Source of the DNA: Pseudoduganella flava
GTDB lineage: Bacteria > Pseudomonadota > Gammaproteobacteria > Burkholderiales > Burkholderiaceae_D
NCBI RefSeq assembly: GCF_007830495.1
Contig: NZ_VLKW01000002.1
Span: 766,270-830,269 of the forward strand
Direction of reading: 5' to 3'
DNA: 64,000 nucleotides
In this document: positions 28,538-36,924 of the stretch, in pieces
Numbering within the stretch: the stretch's first letter is position 1
How the letters are laid out: each line of letters starts with the position of its first letter
The notes under the pieces: generated by a model
Told to the model about the DNA's origin: nothing
Databases searched by the model: none
The model's input: only the letters and a program-made list of their open reading frames with translations
Translations under genes and position numbers: made by a program

Positions 28538-30016
28538 TCACTGACGGTGGGTCGACAGCGCGTCGGGATGCTCAGTGGGATGTGCAGCTGCATGCGCGCC
28601 GGCCTCGTCCGGGTCCGCCGTGCCGCCGTCGCGGGCGGCGGCGAAGGCGATGCTGACGACGCAGCCCTGGCCGTCGGGCTTGGCGCCGAGGTGGATGGCG
28701 GCGCCATGCTGTTTCGCGATCTCGTGCACGATCGACAGGCCGAGGCCCGCGCCGAAGTCGGCCTTGCCGTCGCGGCGGTAGTAGGGCGTGAACACCTGGG
28801 CGGCCTCCGCTTCCGGCACCGGCGCCCCATCGTTGGCGACGCGCAGCACAACGGTGCCGTCGTGCCGTGCCACGTCGATGTCGATGACGCCCAGCGCGGC
28901 GCCGTGCAGCGACGCGTTGTCGACCAGGTTGCGCACCAGCTGCTGCAGCCGGTAGGGATCGCCGTCGATCACGGCATCGTCCGGGGCGGCGAGCCGCGCC
29001 GACTGGCCCTTGCGCTCGAGCAGCGGCCGCTGCATCTGCATCACGCCACGGCACACGTCGGCGAGGACAACGGGTTCGTGCCGCAGCAGGTCGGTGCCGG
29101 ACGCCAGCCGGCTGAACGTCAGCAACTGTTCGGCGAGGTGGATCGTGCGGCGCAGCGCGCACAGCGCCTCGTCCAGCGAACGGGCGCGCTCGCCGTCGTC
29201 GTCGCCTGCCTGCAGCGCGTTCTGCACGTGCAGCTGCACGGCCGTCAGCGGCGTGCGCAGCTCGTGGGCGGCCGCGTCGATGAAGCGCTGCTCGCGCTGG
29301 AACGCCTCGCGCATGCGCCGCAGCAGGCTGTTGAGCTCATCGACGACGAGCGCCAGCTCGCCCGGCACTTCCGGCAGGTCGACGGGCGACAGCGAATCGG
29401 GCGCGCGGCGGGCGATGTTGTCGGCCAGCGTACGCAGCGGCGCCAGGGTCGACGCCAGCACCAGGTTCACCGTCAGCAGCAGGGCGATGCCGCCGACGAT
29501 CACGGGAATCAGCACCGACGTGCCCAGTTCCTCGACCATCTCCTCGCGTACCTCGTCCTTCTCGGCCACGAAGATCCACACCTGGCCCGAGCGCAGCGCG
29601 AAGACCTGCCACACGTCGTCGTCGATCGTCCTGCTGCTGTAGCCGGCGGTGAAGGCGCCCAGCGGCTGCCCCGGCGCCGTGGCGGAGCGCGCCAGCAGCT
29701 TGCCGTCCGCGCGCCACACCTGGAATGCGATCTTGTGTTCGTAGGGATGACCGAAGCGCGTCGGCCCGCCCGATTCCGGCACGCCGCGGGGAATCTCGAT
29801 GTCGATCGGCTGCTCGACGGTGGCCGTTTCCAGCTGGTTCGCCAGCAGCGCCTGCAGGATGCGCGCCGAGCTGGCGAGGCGGGCACTGAAGAATTCCTCC
29901 GATTCGTGGCGCGCCGTCAGGTGGGCCGCCAGGCTGATCACGCCGAAGATGGCCAGCACGCACACGATCAGGCGCACCAGCAGGCGGCGCCGGATCGTCG
30001 GCACGCGGCGCGTCAT
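28538..30016 (-). CDS. QseC-like sensor histidine kinase, last gene of the thermostable-hemolysin operon
   Basis: A 492-residue membrane kinase: transmembrane segments at about 12-31 and 168-190, a ~130-residue periplasmic sensor between them, a HAMP-like linker, HisKA with HELRTPL (about 257-263), and HATPase motifs NLVDNA and GAGLGLSIVHEIAKQHGA. The C-terminus has a His/Ala-rich tail. It overlaps the response regulator by ATGA and closes a seven-gene operon whose other genes look biosynthetic, so the ligand may be the operon's own product (inference). Confidence 0.92.
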   Translation of the reverse strand: MTRRVPTIRRRLLVRLIVCVLAIFGVISLAAHLTARHESEEFFSARLASSARILQALLANQLETATVEQPIDIEIPRGVPESGGPTRFGHPYEHKIAFQVWRADGKLLARSATAPGQPLGAFTAGYSSRTIDDDVWQVFALRSGQVWIFVAEKDEVREEMVEELGTSVLIPVIVGGIALLLTVNLVLASTLAPLRTLADNIARRAPDSLSPVDLPEVPGELALVVDELNSLLRRMREAFQREQRFIDAAAHELRTPLTAVQLHVQNALQAGDDDGERARSLDEALCALRRTIHLAEQLLTFSRLASGTDLLRHEPVVLADVCRGVMQMQRPLLERKGQSARLAAPDDAVIDGDPYRLQQLVRNLVDNASLHGAALGVIDIDVARHDGTVVLRVANDGAPVPEAEAAQVFTPYYRRDGKADFGAGLGLSIVHEIAKQHGAAIHLGAKPDGQGCVVSIAFAAARDGGTADPDEAGAHAAAHPTEHPDALSTHRQ

Positions 30017-30726
30017 GGCGCGGTATCGGCCGGGGCGGCCGGTTCGGCGGTTTCGGCGTCGGCAACGTCGGCCTGGCCGATGCGATAGCCCATGCCGCGC
30101 ACGGTTTCAACGATGCGCGGCGAGATCTTCTTGCGCAGGTGGTGCACGTAGACGTCGATGGCGTTGCTGGCGACGCCGTCGCCCCAGCCATAGATCGATT
30201 CCTCCAGCTCGTTGCGGTGGAAGACCTTGTGCGGGTGTTCGGCCAGCCGCTTCAGCAGCATGAATTCGCGCAGCTGCAGTTCGACGGGCTTGCCTTGCCA
30301 GCGCACCGACAGCGCGGCCAGGTCCAGTTCCAGCTCGCCGAGGCGCAGCCGGTTGACGGGCAGGCCGACGCGGCGCCGCTCCAGCACGCGCAGGCGGGCC
30401 AGCAGCTCGTCCAGGTCGAACGGCTTGACGAGGTAGTCGTCGGCGCCCAGGTCGAGCGCGCCAATGCGGTCGCGCACGGCGTCGCGGGCCGACAGCACCA
30501 GTACCGGGATCGCGCTGCCGCCGCGCCGCAGCGCCGCCAGCACCTCGGTGCCGTCCAGGCGGGGCAGGCCGAGATCGAGGATCACGAGGTCGAAGTGGTT
30601 GTCCGTCAGCGCGCGCACCGCCGCCGCGCCGTCCTGGACGTGTTCCACCGTGTAGCCGGCGCGGCGCAATGCCAGCAGCAAGCCCGAGGCGAGCGATTCG
30701 TCGTCTTCGACCAGCAGGATGCGCAT
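30013..30726 (-). CDS. OmpR/QseB-type response regulator
   Basis: A 237-residue regulator with receiver (LLVEDDESLASGL, phosphoacceptor Asp in LVILDLGLPR near 51, VLSARD, VKPFDLDELLARL) and winged-helix DNA-binding domain (LQLREFMLLKRLAEHPHKV, YVHHLRKKI, RGMGYRIG). OmpR-type proteins bind direct repeats of ~11-bp period; such a repeat is found upstream of the first operon gene (35018-35035), suggesting autoregulation. Lies 15 bp after the TPR gene. Confidence 0.93.
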   Translation of the reverse strand: MRILLVEDDESLASGLLLALRRAGYTVEHVQDGAAAVRALTDNHFDLVILDLGLPRLDGTEVLAALRRGGSAIPVLVLSARDAVRDRIGALDLGADDYLVKPFDLDELLARLRVLERRRVGLPVNRLRLGELELDLAALSVRWQGKPVELQLREFMLLKRLAEHPHKVFHRNELEESIYGWGDGVASNAIDVYVHHLRKKISPRIVETVRGMGYRIGQADVADAETAEPAAPADTAP

Positions 30727-30741
30727 CGGCCGGGTTCCTCC

Positions 30742-31389
30742 TTAACGGCGCTGCTCCGCGATCTTCGCCAGCAGCGCATTGATTTCCTTGCGGCGCCCCT
30801 CGTCCGCCATCTGGCGGTCGGGCCGGGGCGGCGCCTGCAATGCCTTGCGCAGGTAGCGCTCGGCGTCGTCCAGCTTGCCGTTCCGGTACAGGTAGTCGCC
30901 GTAGAAGAAGTTGGGGTCGATGCCGTCCGGGTTCAATGCCAGGCCCTGCTTCAGGTTTTCCTCCGCCTTCTTGTCGTTGCCGAAGCCGATCGGCCAGCCG
31001 GGCACCTGGTAGTACAGCGAGCCCAGGCTCGTGTAGGCCGAGCCGGCCAGTGCCTTCGGATCGATCCGCAGCGCCTGCTCGAAGTCCTGCCGCGCGCCCT
31101 TCGCCAGCGACAGCGCGCCCAGCCCGCCCTTGGCGCCCGCATAGCTGGCCTTGACGATGCCGTGCCAGATCAGCACGTCCGCACGGTCCGGATAGCGTGC
31201 CAATGCCTCGTCCGCCTGCGCGGCCAGCCGCTCGAAGCGTTTTTCCTGCTCGGGCGCCGGGGCGGCGTATTTCACCTCTTCCCAGCCGTGCTGCAGCCGG
31301 ACCACGGCGTCTTCGGCGGGGCCGGCATGCGCGGCGGCGGCCAGCAGGGCGCCACACAGCAGCACGGCCGTGCGTTCGATCGTCTTCAT
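30742..31389 (-). CDS. Exported TPR-like protein
   Basis: A 215-residue protein with a Sec signal peptide (residues 1-22, ending AAAAHA-G) and helical repeats of TPR character (ADEALARYPDRADVLIWHGI, DFEQALRIDPKALAGSAYTSLG, LKQGLALNPDGIDPNFFYGDYL). Strong GAGGAGG ribosome binding site before ATG 31389. TPR periplasmic proteins act as assembly or sensing partners. Its place between the SDR and the two-component genes of the same operon suggests a periplasmic role in perceiving or handling the product (inference). Confidence 0.85.
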   Translation of the reverse strand: MKTIERTAVLLCGALLAAAAHAGPAEDAVVRLQHGWEEVKYAAPAPEQEKRFERLAAQADEALARYPDRADVLIWHGIVKASYAGAKGGLGALSLAKGARQDFEQALRIDPKALAGSAYTSLGSLYYQVPGWPIGFGNDKKAEENLKQGLALNPDGIDPNFFYGDYLYRNGKLDDAERYLRKALQAPPRPDRQMADEGRRKEINALLAKIAEQRR

Positions 31390-31402
31390 CGGTATTTCCT
31401 CC

Positions 31403-32191
31403 TCATTTTGGCATATGTTTGCGAATGCCGGGCAGCTGGCCGCGGATCGCCTTGTCGGGCAGGCCCGGCAGCGCATGGTTCAGCAGCACCAGCAGCGCTT
31501 CCTTGACGCCCGGCTTGCGTTCCCAGGCGCTGCCGGCCAGGAAGCGCAGCAGCTGGGCGGCCGCGTCTTCCGGCGCATCGACCGGGGTGCCCATCTCGTC
31601 GTTCAGCGCGTCGACGGCGGCGCTGTTGATCGCCGTGCGGGTGGCGCGCGGGATGAAGTGGCGCACGGCGATGGGCGTATCGGCCAGTTCGCGGCGCAAT
31701 GCCTGCGTGAAGCCGCGCAGGCCGCTCTTGCTGGCCGCGTACGCCGCGAAGCCGGGGTAGCCGATGTAGCCGAACAGCGAACCGACGTTGACGATCTGCG
31801 CCACTGGCGCCTGCCGCAGCAGCGGCAGCAGGCGCTGCGTCAGCAGGATCGGCGCCAGCAGGTTCGTCGCCAGCAGCGCGCGGATGCGCGCGGCGTCCTG
31901 GCTTTCGAACGCATGGAAGTCGCCCATGCCGGCATTGTTGATCAACAGGTTCGGCGCGCCCAGCTCGGCGACCTGCGCCGCGACCCGGGCCAGCGTGGCG
32001 TCGTCGGTCAGGTCGCCCTGGACCGCGTGCACGCGGCCGGCGCCCAGCTCGTTGCGCAGCGCGGCCAGCGCAGCGCCGTCGCGGCTGCACACGACGAGCC
32101 ATTCGCACGACGGCGCCAGGCTCCGCGCGATGGCGCGGCCGATGCCGCCGGTGGCGCCGGTCAGCACCGCGCGATGGGGCAAGGTGCTCAT
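31403..32191 (-). CDS. SDR oxidoreductase in the thermostable-hemolysin operon
   Basis: A 262-residue short-chain dehydrogenase: TGATGGIGRAIA cofactor loop (11-22), LLINNAGMGD, SLFGYIG with catalytic Ser, YAASKSG with Tyr and Lys. The C-terminus is extended and basic (GIRKHMPK). Starts directly after the stop of the diiron oxidase gene, no gap. In the operon it would supply an NAD(P)-dependent reduction or oxidation of an acyl-derived intermediate. Confidence 0.92.
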   Translation of the reverse strand: MSTLPHRAVLTGATGGIGRAIARSLAPSCEWLVVCSRDGAALAALRNELGAGRVHAVQGDLTDDATLARVAAQVAELGAPNLLINNAGMGDFHAFESQDAARIRALLATNLLAPILLTQRLLPLLRQAPVAQIVNVGSLFGYIGYPGFAAYAASKSGLRGFTQALRRELADTPIAVRHFIPRATRTAINSAAVDALNDEMGTPVDAPEDAAAQLLRFLAGSAWERKPGVKEALLVLLNHALPGLPDKAIRGQLPGIRKHMPK

Positions 32192-32863
32192 TTACGCTCC
32201 AGCCAGGCTGTCGGCACGCCGCGGCAGGCTGCGGAAGATGTCGCCGTACAGCCGGTAGAACATCGCCGCGCAGTGCACCACGGCGTCCTGGTCGGCGGCG
32301 TCGTCGAGGCGGTTCATCAGGCCCTTGAAGAATTCCACGTGCTCCAGGTCCAGGCTGCCGTGCGAGTTCAGGTAGGTGAACGCGTTCGGCGGCAGCTTCA
32401 GCGTGCCGGCGATCGTCGCGGCGGCGTTCGTGGCCAGCGCCGTGCTGGTGCCTTCCAATACGTGCACCATGCCGAAGAAACCGACGGGGTTGTGCCGGTC
32501 GACCTGGTGGTACGCGTAGGCGACCATCATCTCGGTGGTCGGGTGCGGCGCCGAGGCGCGCACCTGTTCCGCGTCGCCGCCGCATGCGGCGATGTCGGAC
32601 AGGATCCATTCCTCGTGGCCCAGCTCTTCCTCGATGTACTCGGCGATGGCGTTGCGCAGCCAGCCGTGGCGGTTGTCGAGCCGGCTGCCGCAGGCCATCA
32701 GCAGCGGCACGGTGTGGCGCACGTGGTGATAGGCCTGGCCGAGGAAGGCGATGTACTGGGCGGTGACGATGTCGCCGCGCAGCGCATCCTGGATCACCGG
32801 CACGGCGAACAGCCGTTCGCGGTCGGCGGCGGTGCGGGCGCACAGCGTGTCAAAAAACTGCAT
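32192..32863 (-). CDS. Heme-oxygenase-like diiron oxidase (HDO) family protein
   Basis: A 223-residue all-helical protein. Metal-ligand pattern of HO-like diiron enzymes (UndA, CADD, BesC families) is visible: YIEEELGHEEW (76-86, E80 and H83), an isolated E137 in HVLEGTS, and HGSLDLEH (H168, D172, H175; HxxxDxxH). AYHHVRHT near 44-51 is also typical. ATG 32863 has GGAG six to nine bases upstream; ATG 32875 is an alternative. Family members cleave C-C bonds of amino or fatty acids or N-oxygenate; here the neighbours suggest an acyl substrate. Confidence 0.88.
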   Translation of the reverse strand: MQFFDTLCARTAADRERLFAVPVIQDALRGDIVTAQYIAFLGQAYHHVRHTVPLLMACGSRLDNRHGWLRNAIAEYIEEELGHEEWILSDIAACGGDAEQVRASAPHPTTEMMVAYAYHQVDRHNPVGFFGMVHVLEGTSTALATNAAATIAGTLKLPPNAFTYLNSHGSLDLEHVEFFKGLMNRLDDAADQDAVVHCAAMFYRLYGDIFRSLPRRADSLAGA

Positions 32864-32864
32864 G

Positions 32865-34373
32865 TCATTCTCCATCGGGTTGATAGGCTGCTGCGAGCTG
32901 GGCGGCGCAGCGGCTGGCGGCCGCATCGCGCCGGATCCGGCCGTTGGTGGTGGCGGTGCCGTCGGCCGGCGTGAACGGCGCGGCGCGGAACCAGCGCCGC
33001 ACCTGCGCGTAATCGGGCAGGTCGGCGTTGGCGCGCGTGACCGCGGCGGCGATCAGCGCATCCGGCACGTCCGCCCGCGCCGGCACGATGGCGGCGACCA
33101 GGTAGGGTTGCGCGTCGCCGAACACGACGGCCTGGACGCCTGCGCCGGCGCCCAACAGCGCCGTTTCGGGCCATTCCGGCGACACGTTGCGGCCGTAGGC
33201 GGTGATCAGCACGTTCTTCTTGCGGCCATCGACGTGCAGGAAGCCGTCGGCATCGAGGCGGCCCAGGTCGCCCGTGGGGAGCCAGTCGTCCTGCGCGGCG
33301 GGGGCGCCCAGGTAGCCGGCCATCGTGCCGCCGCCCACTTCGATCTCGCCATCGGCCGCGATGCGCACGCGCCGGTTCGGCAGCGGCCGGCCGGCGCTGC
33401 CGACGCGGTCCGCACCGGGCAGGTTCAGCGCGACGACGGAGCCGCATTCGGACAGGCCGTAGCCTTCGTAGACGGGGAAGCCCTTGGCGCGCGCGGCGGC
33501 GATCAGCGCCGGCGGCGTACGGGCGCCGCCGACGGCGATGAACTTCAGCGTGGCCAGGCGTGCGTCGCCCGGCTGAGCGGCGGCGACCAGCGCGTGCAGC
33601 ATCTGCGGCAGCAGGATCACGCTCTCGGCGCCGTGTTCGGCGATCGCGCCCAGGCACGCCTGCGCATCGAAGCCGGACGCGCCGGACAGGCCCACCTGCG
33701 CCAGCGGCAGGCAGATGTTCGTGGCGCCCGACAGCAGCGCCGTGTACAGGCCGGCGATGTTCTCCAGCAGCACCGGCAGCGGCAGCAGGTTCAGGTGACG
33801 CCGGATGCCCAGCGGCGCGAGCAGGTCGCGCAAGGTCGCGGCCAGCTCCCATTGCTGGGCGGCGGTCAGGCACACGCCTTTCGGTTGCGCCGTCGTGCCG
33901 GACGTGAACGTGACCTTCTGGATGCCCGGCAGGGCCACGCTGCCGGCATCGGCGCGGTTTTGCAGCACCAGGCCGCCGGGGCAGGGCAGCGGCACGTCAT
34001 AGCCCAGCGCGGCGGCGTGGCCGGCCTGCGCGCAGAACAGCGCCTGCACCTGCGCCGCCTGCAGCGCATGGGCCCACTGGGCCGGCGTGAAGAACGACGG
34101 CAGCGGCACCAGCGCCAGGCCGGCGGCGCGGGTGGCCAGGTCGGCGACGATCCAGTCCGGCGAGTTGTCCGCCAGGATGCCGAGCGCCGTGCCGGGGGCG
34201 AAGCGTTCGCGCAGCAGCGCGGCCAGGTCGGCGACGCGCCGGTGCAGCTCGGCGCCCGTCCATGTGCCGGCGGGGCCGGCCAAGAGCACGGCGTCGTTGG
34301 CGTCGTTGAGGGTCGACGTGAGTGCGGACGCAAGTTCCACGTCAGGCGCCCCGTTGTTGTACAAGTTGTGCAT
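32865..34373 (-). CDS. AMP-forming acyl ligase (acyl-CoA synthetase family)
   Basis: A 502-residue ANL-superfamily enzyme: phosphate loop FTSGTTAQPKGV, adenine motif YEGYGLSECGS, LPTGDLG, and hinge GRKKNVLITAYGRN. The C-terminal catalytic-lysine motif, usually NGK-x-x-R, reads NGRIRRD, so the expected Lys is Arg. Start 34373 lies 31 bases inside the preceding gene. No carrier-protein gene is in the operon. It probably activates a fatty or other carboxylic acid as acyl-AMP or acyl-CoA for its operon partners. Confidence 0.9.
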   Translation of the reverse strand: MHNLYNNGAPDVELASALTSTLNDANDAVLLAGPAGTWTGAELHRRVADLAALLRERFAPGTALGILADNSPDWIVADLATRAAGLALVPLPSFFTPAQWAHALQAAQVQALFCAQAGHAAALGYDVPLPCPGGLVLQNRADAGSVALPGIQKVTFTSGTTAQPKGVCLTAAQQWELAATLRDLLAPLGIRRHLNLLPLPVLLENIAGLYTALLSGATNICLPLAQVGLSGASGFDAQACLGAIAEHGAESVILLPQMLHALVAAAQPGDARLATLKFIAVGGARTPPALIAAARAKGFPVYEGYGLSECGSVVALNLPGADRVGSAGRPLPNRRVRIAADGEIEVGGGTMAGYLGAPAAQDDWLPTGDLGRLDADGFLHVDGRKKNVLITAYGRNVSPEWPETALLGAGAGVQAVVFGDAQPYLVAAIVPARADVPDALIAAAVTRANADLPDYAQVRRWFRAAPFTPADGTATTNGRIRRDAAASRCAAQLAAAYQPDGE

Positions 34374-34974
34374 GGCCTGATCCGATATTGCCGAACATGA
34401 CTTTCGGCGAGGTTGCGTAATAGGTGCCCCAGTCCGCGGCGCCGCCTGGCAGCCGGGTGGGATCGGCATCGCCCAGCACGGCCGGTTGCAGCCGCAGCCG
34501 GGTGAACGAGTTCAGCAGGGCGCGCGTGGCGGTGAACGTCACCCAGCGCAGGCCCTGGCCGTGCAGGTGGTGCGTCATCAGGCCGATCAGCTGGCGCGCG
34601 GCACCGGCGCTGCGCGCCGTCAGGTTGCCCACTTCGACGATGCTGGCGCGCCCGACGGGCACGCCGGCCAGCCGTGCGATCGCCTCTTCGACGGGCTTGT
34701 CCAGGTATTGTTCGAGAAAGAAGCGGCCGTCGCGCCCCAGCGTGTAGCCGAGCGCCGCGGCCCAGGAGCCGTCGGGCCCGCGGCAGCCGACCAGCGTGTC
34801 GCAGAAGTGCCTGACCTGGGCGCCATAGGCTTGCGCGAAGCCGGCGGCGATGAAGGCTTGCAGGCTGGCGCGTTCGGGGTGGCCGGGGCCCGCCCAGACG
34901 AGGCAGGGCGCGGCGGCGCGGGGCGGCTCCGGCGCGGCGGCCGGCCACGCGGAGGGCAGCAAGGCGATGGACAT
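34342..34974 (-). CDS. Thermostable hemolysin family protein (GNAT/LuxI-like fold)
   Basis: A 210-residue protein of the thermostable hemolysin (delta-VPH) family at its usual length. Visible signatures are FCDTLVGCRGPDGSWAAALGY, FFLEQYLDKPVEEAIA, IVEVGNLTAR and WVTFTATRALLNSFTRL. These match the family and are reminiscent of the core of acyl-homoserine-lactone synthases (GNAT fold). No signal peptide is present, which argues against a secreted toxin. It is the first gene of the seven-gene operon and overlaps the acyl ligase by 32 bp, hence a role as acyl transferase is likely (inference). Confidence 0.87.
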   Translation of the reverse strand: MSIALLPSAWPAAAPEPPRAAAPCLVWAGPGHPERASLQAFIAAGFAQAYGAQVRHFCDTLVGCRGPDGSWAAALGYTLGRDGRFFLEQYLDKPVEEAIARLAGVPVGRASIVEVGNLTARSAGAARQLIGLMTHHLHGQGLRWVTFTATRALLNSFTRLRLQPAVLGDADPTRLPGGAADWGTYYATSPKVMFGNIGSGHAQLVQQRGA

Positions 34975-34981
34975 GACGTTT

Positions 34982-35001
34982 TCCTGTCTGTTGCGACAGG
35001 A
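34982..35001 (-). promoter_or_regulatory. Hairpin occluding the ribosome binding site of the thermostable hemolysin gene
   Basis: In the minus-strand mRNA TCCTGTC (35001-34995), loop GCAACA, and GACAGGA (34988-34982) form a 7-bp perfect stem. The AGGA of the 3' arm is the only Shine-Dalgarno sequence, seven bases before ATG 34974, so folding would hide it. Confidence 0.5.
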
Positions 35002-35017
35002 CAACGTTAGGCGGCGA

Positions 35018-35035
35018 AGATTAACGCCAGATGAA
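35018..35035 (-). promoter_or_regulatory. OmpR-type direct repeat upstream of the thermostable-hemolysin operon
   Basis: Minus strand TTCATCT-GGCG-TTAATCT: two 7-bp half-sites with 11-bp period, the spacing bound by OmpR/QseB/PmrA-type regulators. It lies in the 83-bp gap between DUF3325 and the operon's first gene. A TACAAT hexamer (minus strand, just upstream) may be a -10. The cognate regulator is probably the one encoded at 30013-30726 in the same operon. Confidence 0.5.
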
Positions 35036-35057
35036 TTGTAGCGTGTGATCGGGGCCG

Positions 35058-35378
35058 TCAGGCCCGGTGCCGCAGCGCCCGTGCCGGTGCCAGCAGCCAG
35101 TGCGGCCGCCACGTCAGCGTCAGCGCCACGGCCAGCGCGCCGGCCGATACCAGCACCACCCACAGCAGGGTGCCGAAGCTGGCGCCGTCGCGGCACACGC
35201 ACAGTGCATACGCGGCGGCAAGGAGCATGGCGCCGGCGCGGCGCAACGGCCGGCACAGCGTCGCGGCGGCTTCCTGCCGGCCGCCCGCCTGCACCCAATG
35301 ATCCGGCATCGCCAGCGCCAGGCAGGCGAAGCCGCCGTAGCACAGCGCGGCCGCGGCAAGCAACTGCAGCGCGCTCAT
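35058..35378 (-). CDS. DUF3325 family membrane protein
   Basis: A 106-residue protein with three hydrophobic segments and the pattern LALAMPDHW followed by RRAGAMLLAAAYALC and LLWVVLVSAGALAVALTLTW, which fits DUF3325. These small proteins are encoded with PepSY proteins and TonB siderophore receptors, as here. The start overlaps the PepSY stop by ATGA. Molecular function unknown. Confidence 0.8.
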   Translation of the reverse strand: MSALQLLAAAALCYGGFACLALAMPDHWVQAGGRQEAAATLCRPLRRAGAMLLAAAYALCVCRDGASFGTLLWVVLVSAGALAVALTLTWRPHWLLAPARALRHRA

Positions 35379-36916
35379 GCCTGCCGCTCCAGTGCCGGCG
35401 CCGGCGCGGGCCGGCGCAGCGGCTGGCCGGCCAGGCGCCGTGCCGCCGCGCCGGCCAGCGCGGCCAGCGCCACCAGCAGCGCATCCATGCCGGCCGCCGC
35501 GGGGTGCAGCATGTGCGCGCCCGTCGTCGCCGCGTCGAGCAGCACGCAGGCCAGTGCCAGCACGGCGATCGCCAGGGCCTGGGCGCGCCACGCGCCCGCC
35601 GGCCGCAGCCACGCATGGGCGAACGTGCCGAGCCAGGTCAGGTAGAACACCCACATCTCCAGCGCGGCGCGCTCCGCGCCGGCGAACGCGGCATCGGCCG
35701 GCAGCAGCCGGTTCGCCGCGAAGAACGCCAGCGTGGCGATGACGATGCCCGTCACGCTGCCGATCGTCAGGCCCTCGACGACCCGCACGCCGGCCAGGCG
35801 CCGCTGCGTGTGCCGGGCGCGCCGCCCCTCCAGCCAGAACAGGAAGCCGGTGGCGATCAACAGGCAGCCCGTCAACCCGCCGGCGAAGTACAGCCAGCGC
35901 AGCGGCCAGTGCTGGAACTGGATGAAGTGGATGCCGGAGATGAAGCGCTGCGCCGTCATCACGGGCGTCGCCTCGAAGCGTTTCAGCACGGCGCCGGTGG
36001 CGCCGTCGAAATAGATCTGGTCCAGGTTCATCGTCACGTCGCGCGCATACGAGCGGCGCAGCTCGACGTAGCTGTTGGCGTCGCCCGGGTGCCACACGCG
36101 CACGAAATATGGCTTGCCGCCGCCCCACAGGCGCTCGGCCTGGGCCGCCATCGCGTCCAGCGACGCCAGCGTGCCGGGCGCCTTTGCCTTCGGCCGCGCG
36201 TACTTGCCGTAGGCTTCCTCGGTGAACGCGGCCTTGCCGTCCTTGCCGTCGCCGTACACGCCAACGTGCGCCTGCGGGAAGAAGATCGAGAAGAAGATGA
36301 TGAGGCCGGAGAGCGTCATCGTGAAGTGGAACGGCAGTGCCAGCACGCCGGAGAGGTTGTGCAGGTCCAGGCTTGCGCGCTGCAGCCGCTTGTGGGGGCG
36401 GAATGTGAAGAACTGCGCGAAGATCTTGCGGTGGACGATCACGCCCGTCACCAGCAGCACCAGCATGCCCATCGCGCAAGCGCCGACGATCCACGAGCCG
36501 ATCGCGTTCCACTTCAGGTGCAGGCCGTAGTGGAACGGGAAGATGAAGCCGCTGCCGCCCTTGGTGCCGGGGTCCGGCACGAAGGCCATGCGTTCCGGGT
36601 CGATCTGGCGCACCGGCACCTCGTCCTTGCCCGCCTTGTACGTGAAGCGCAGCACCGGCACGCGCTCGGTCGGCAGGTCGACGCGCCACTGGCTGGCGCG
36701 TTGCGGCACGGCTGGCGCGACCAGCTGCGCGACGCGGTCCAGCGACACGGGTTCGGTGGCCGCCGGCAGGCGCGTGGCCGGCATCATCCACCGGTCGATC
36801 TCGCGGTCGAACACGGACAGGGTGCCCATCCAGAACACGGCGAACAGCACGCTGCCGAGCACGACGCCCGCCCATGTGTGCAGCCATGCCATCGATTGCC
36901 GGAACGTGTTTTCCAT
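35375..36916 (-). CDS. PepSY-associated transmembrane protein
   Basis: A 513-residue inner-membrane protein with the family's N-terminal helix (WLHTWAGVVLGSVLFAVFWMGTLSVFDREID), a large periplasmic loop with PepSY-like parts, conserved HNLSGVLALPFHFTMTLSGL, FHYGLHLKW and further helices to the C-terminus. Histidines within the membrane segments suggest heme/electron transfer; relatives act as ferric-siderophore reductases beside TonB receptors (e.g. FpvG-like, FoxB-like). That role here is inferred from family and neighbours. Confidence 0.88.
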   Translation of the reverse strand: MENTFRQSMAWLHTWAGVVLGSVLFAVFWMGTLSVFDREIDRWMMPATRLPAATEPVSLDRVAQLVAPAVPQRASQWRVDLPTERVPVLRFTYKAGKDEVPVRQIDPERMAFVPDPGTKGGSGFIFPFHYGLHLKWNAIGSWIVGACAMGMLVLLVTGVIVHRKIFAQFFTFRPHKRLQRASLDLHNLSGVLALPFHFTMTLSGLIIFFSIFFPQAHVGVYGDGKDGKAAFTEEAYGKYARPKAKAPGTLASLDAMAAQAERLWGGGKPYFVRVWHPGDANSYVELRRSYARDVTMNLDQIYFDGATGAVLKRFEATPVMTAQRFISGIHFIQFQHWPLRWLYFAGGLTGCLLIATGFLFWLEGRRARHTQRRLAGVRVVEGLTIGSVTGIVIATLAFFAANRLLPADAAFAGAERAALEMWVFYLTWLGTFAHAWLRPAGAWRAQALAIAVLALACVLLDAATTGAHMLHPAAAGMDALLVALAALAGAAARRLAGQPLRRPAPAPALERQA

Positions 36917-36924
36917 GTGCTCTC

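Noticed and set aside
34342..34974. A secreted hemolytic toxin
   Set aside because: The family name is historical; no signal peptide is visible and the operon context is metabolic, so I did not call it a toxin.
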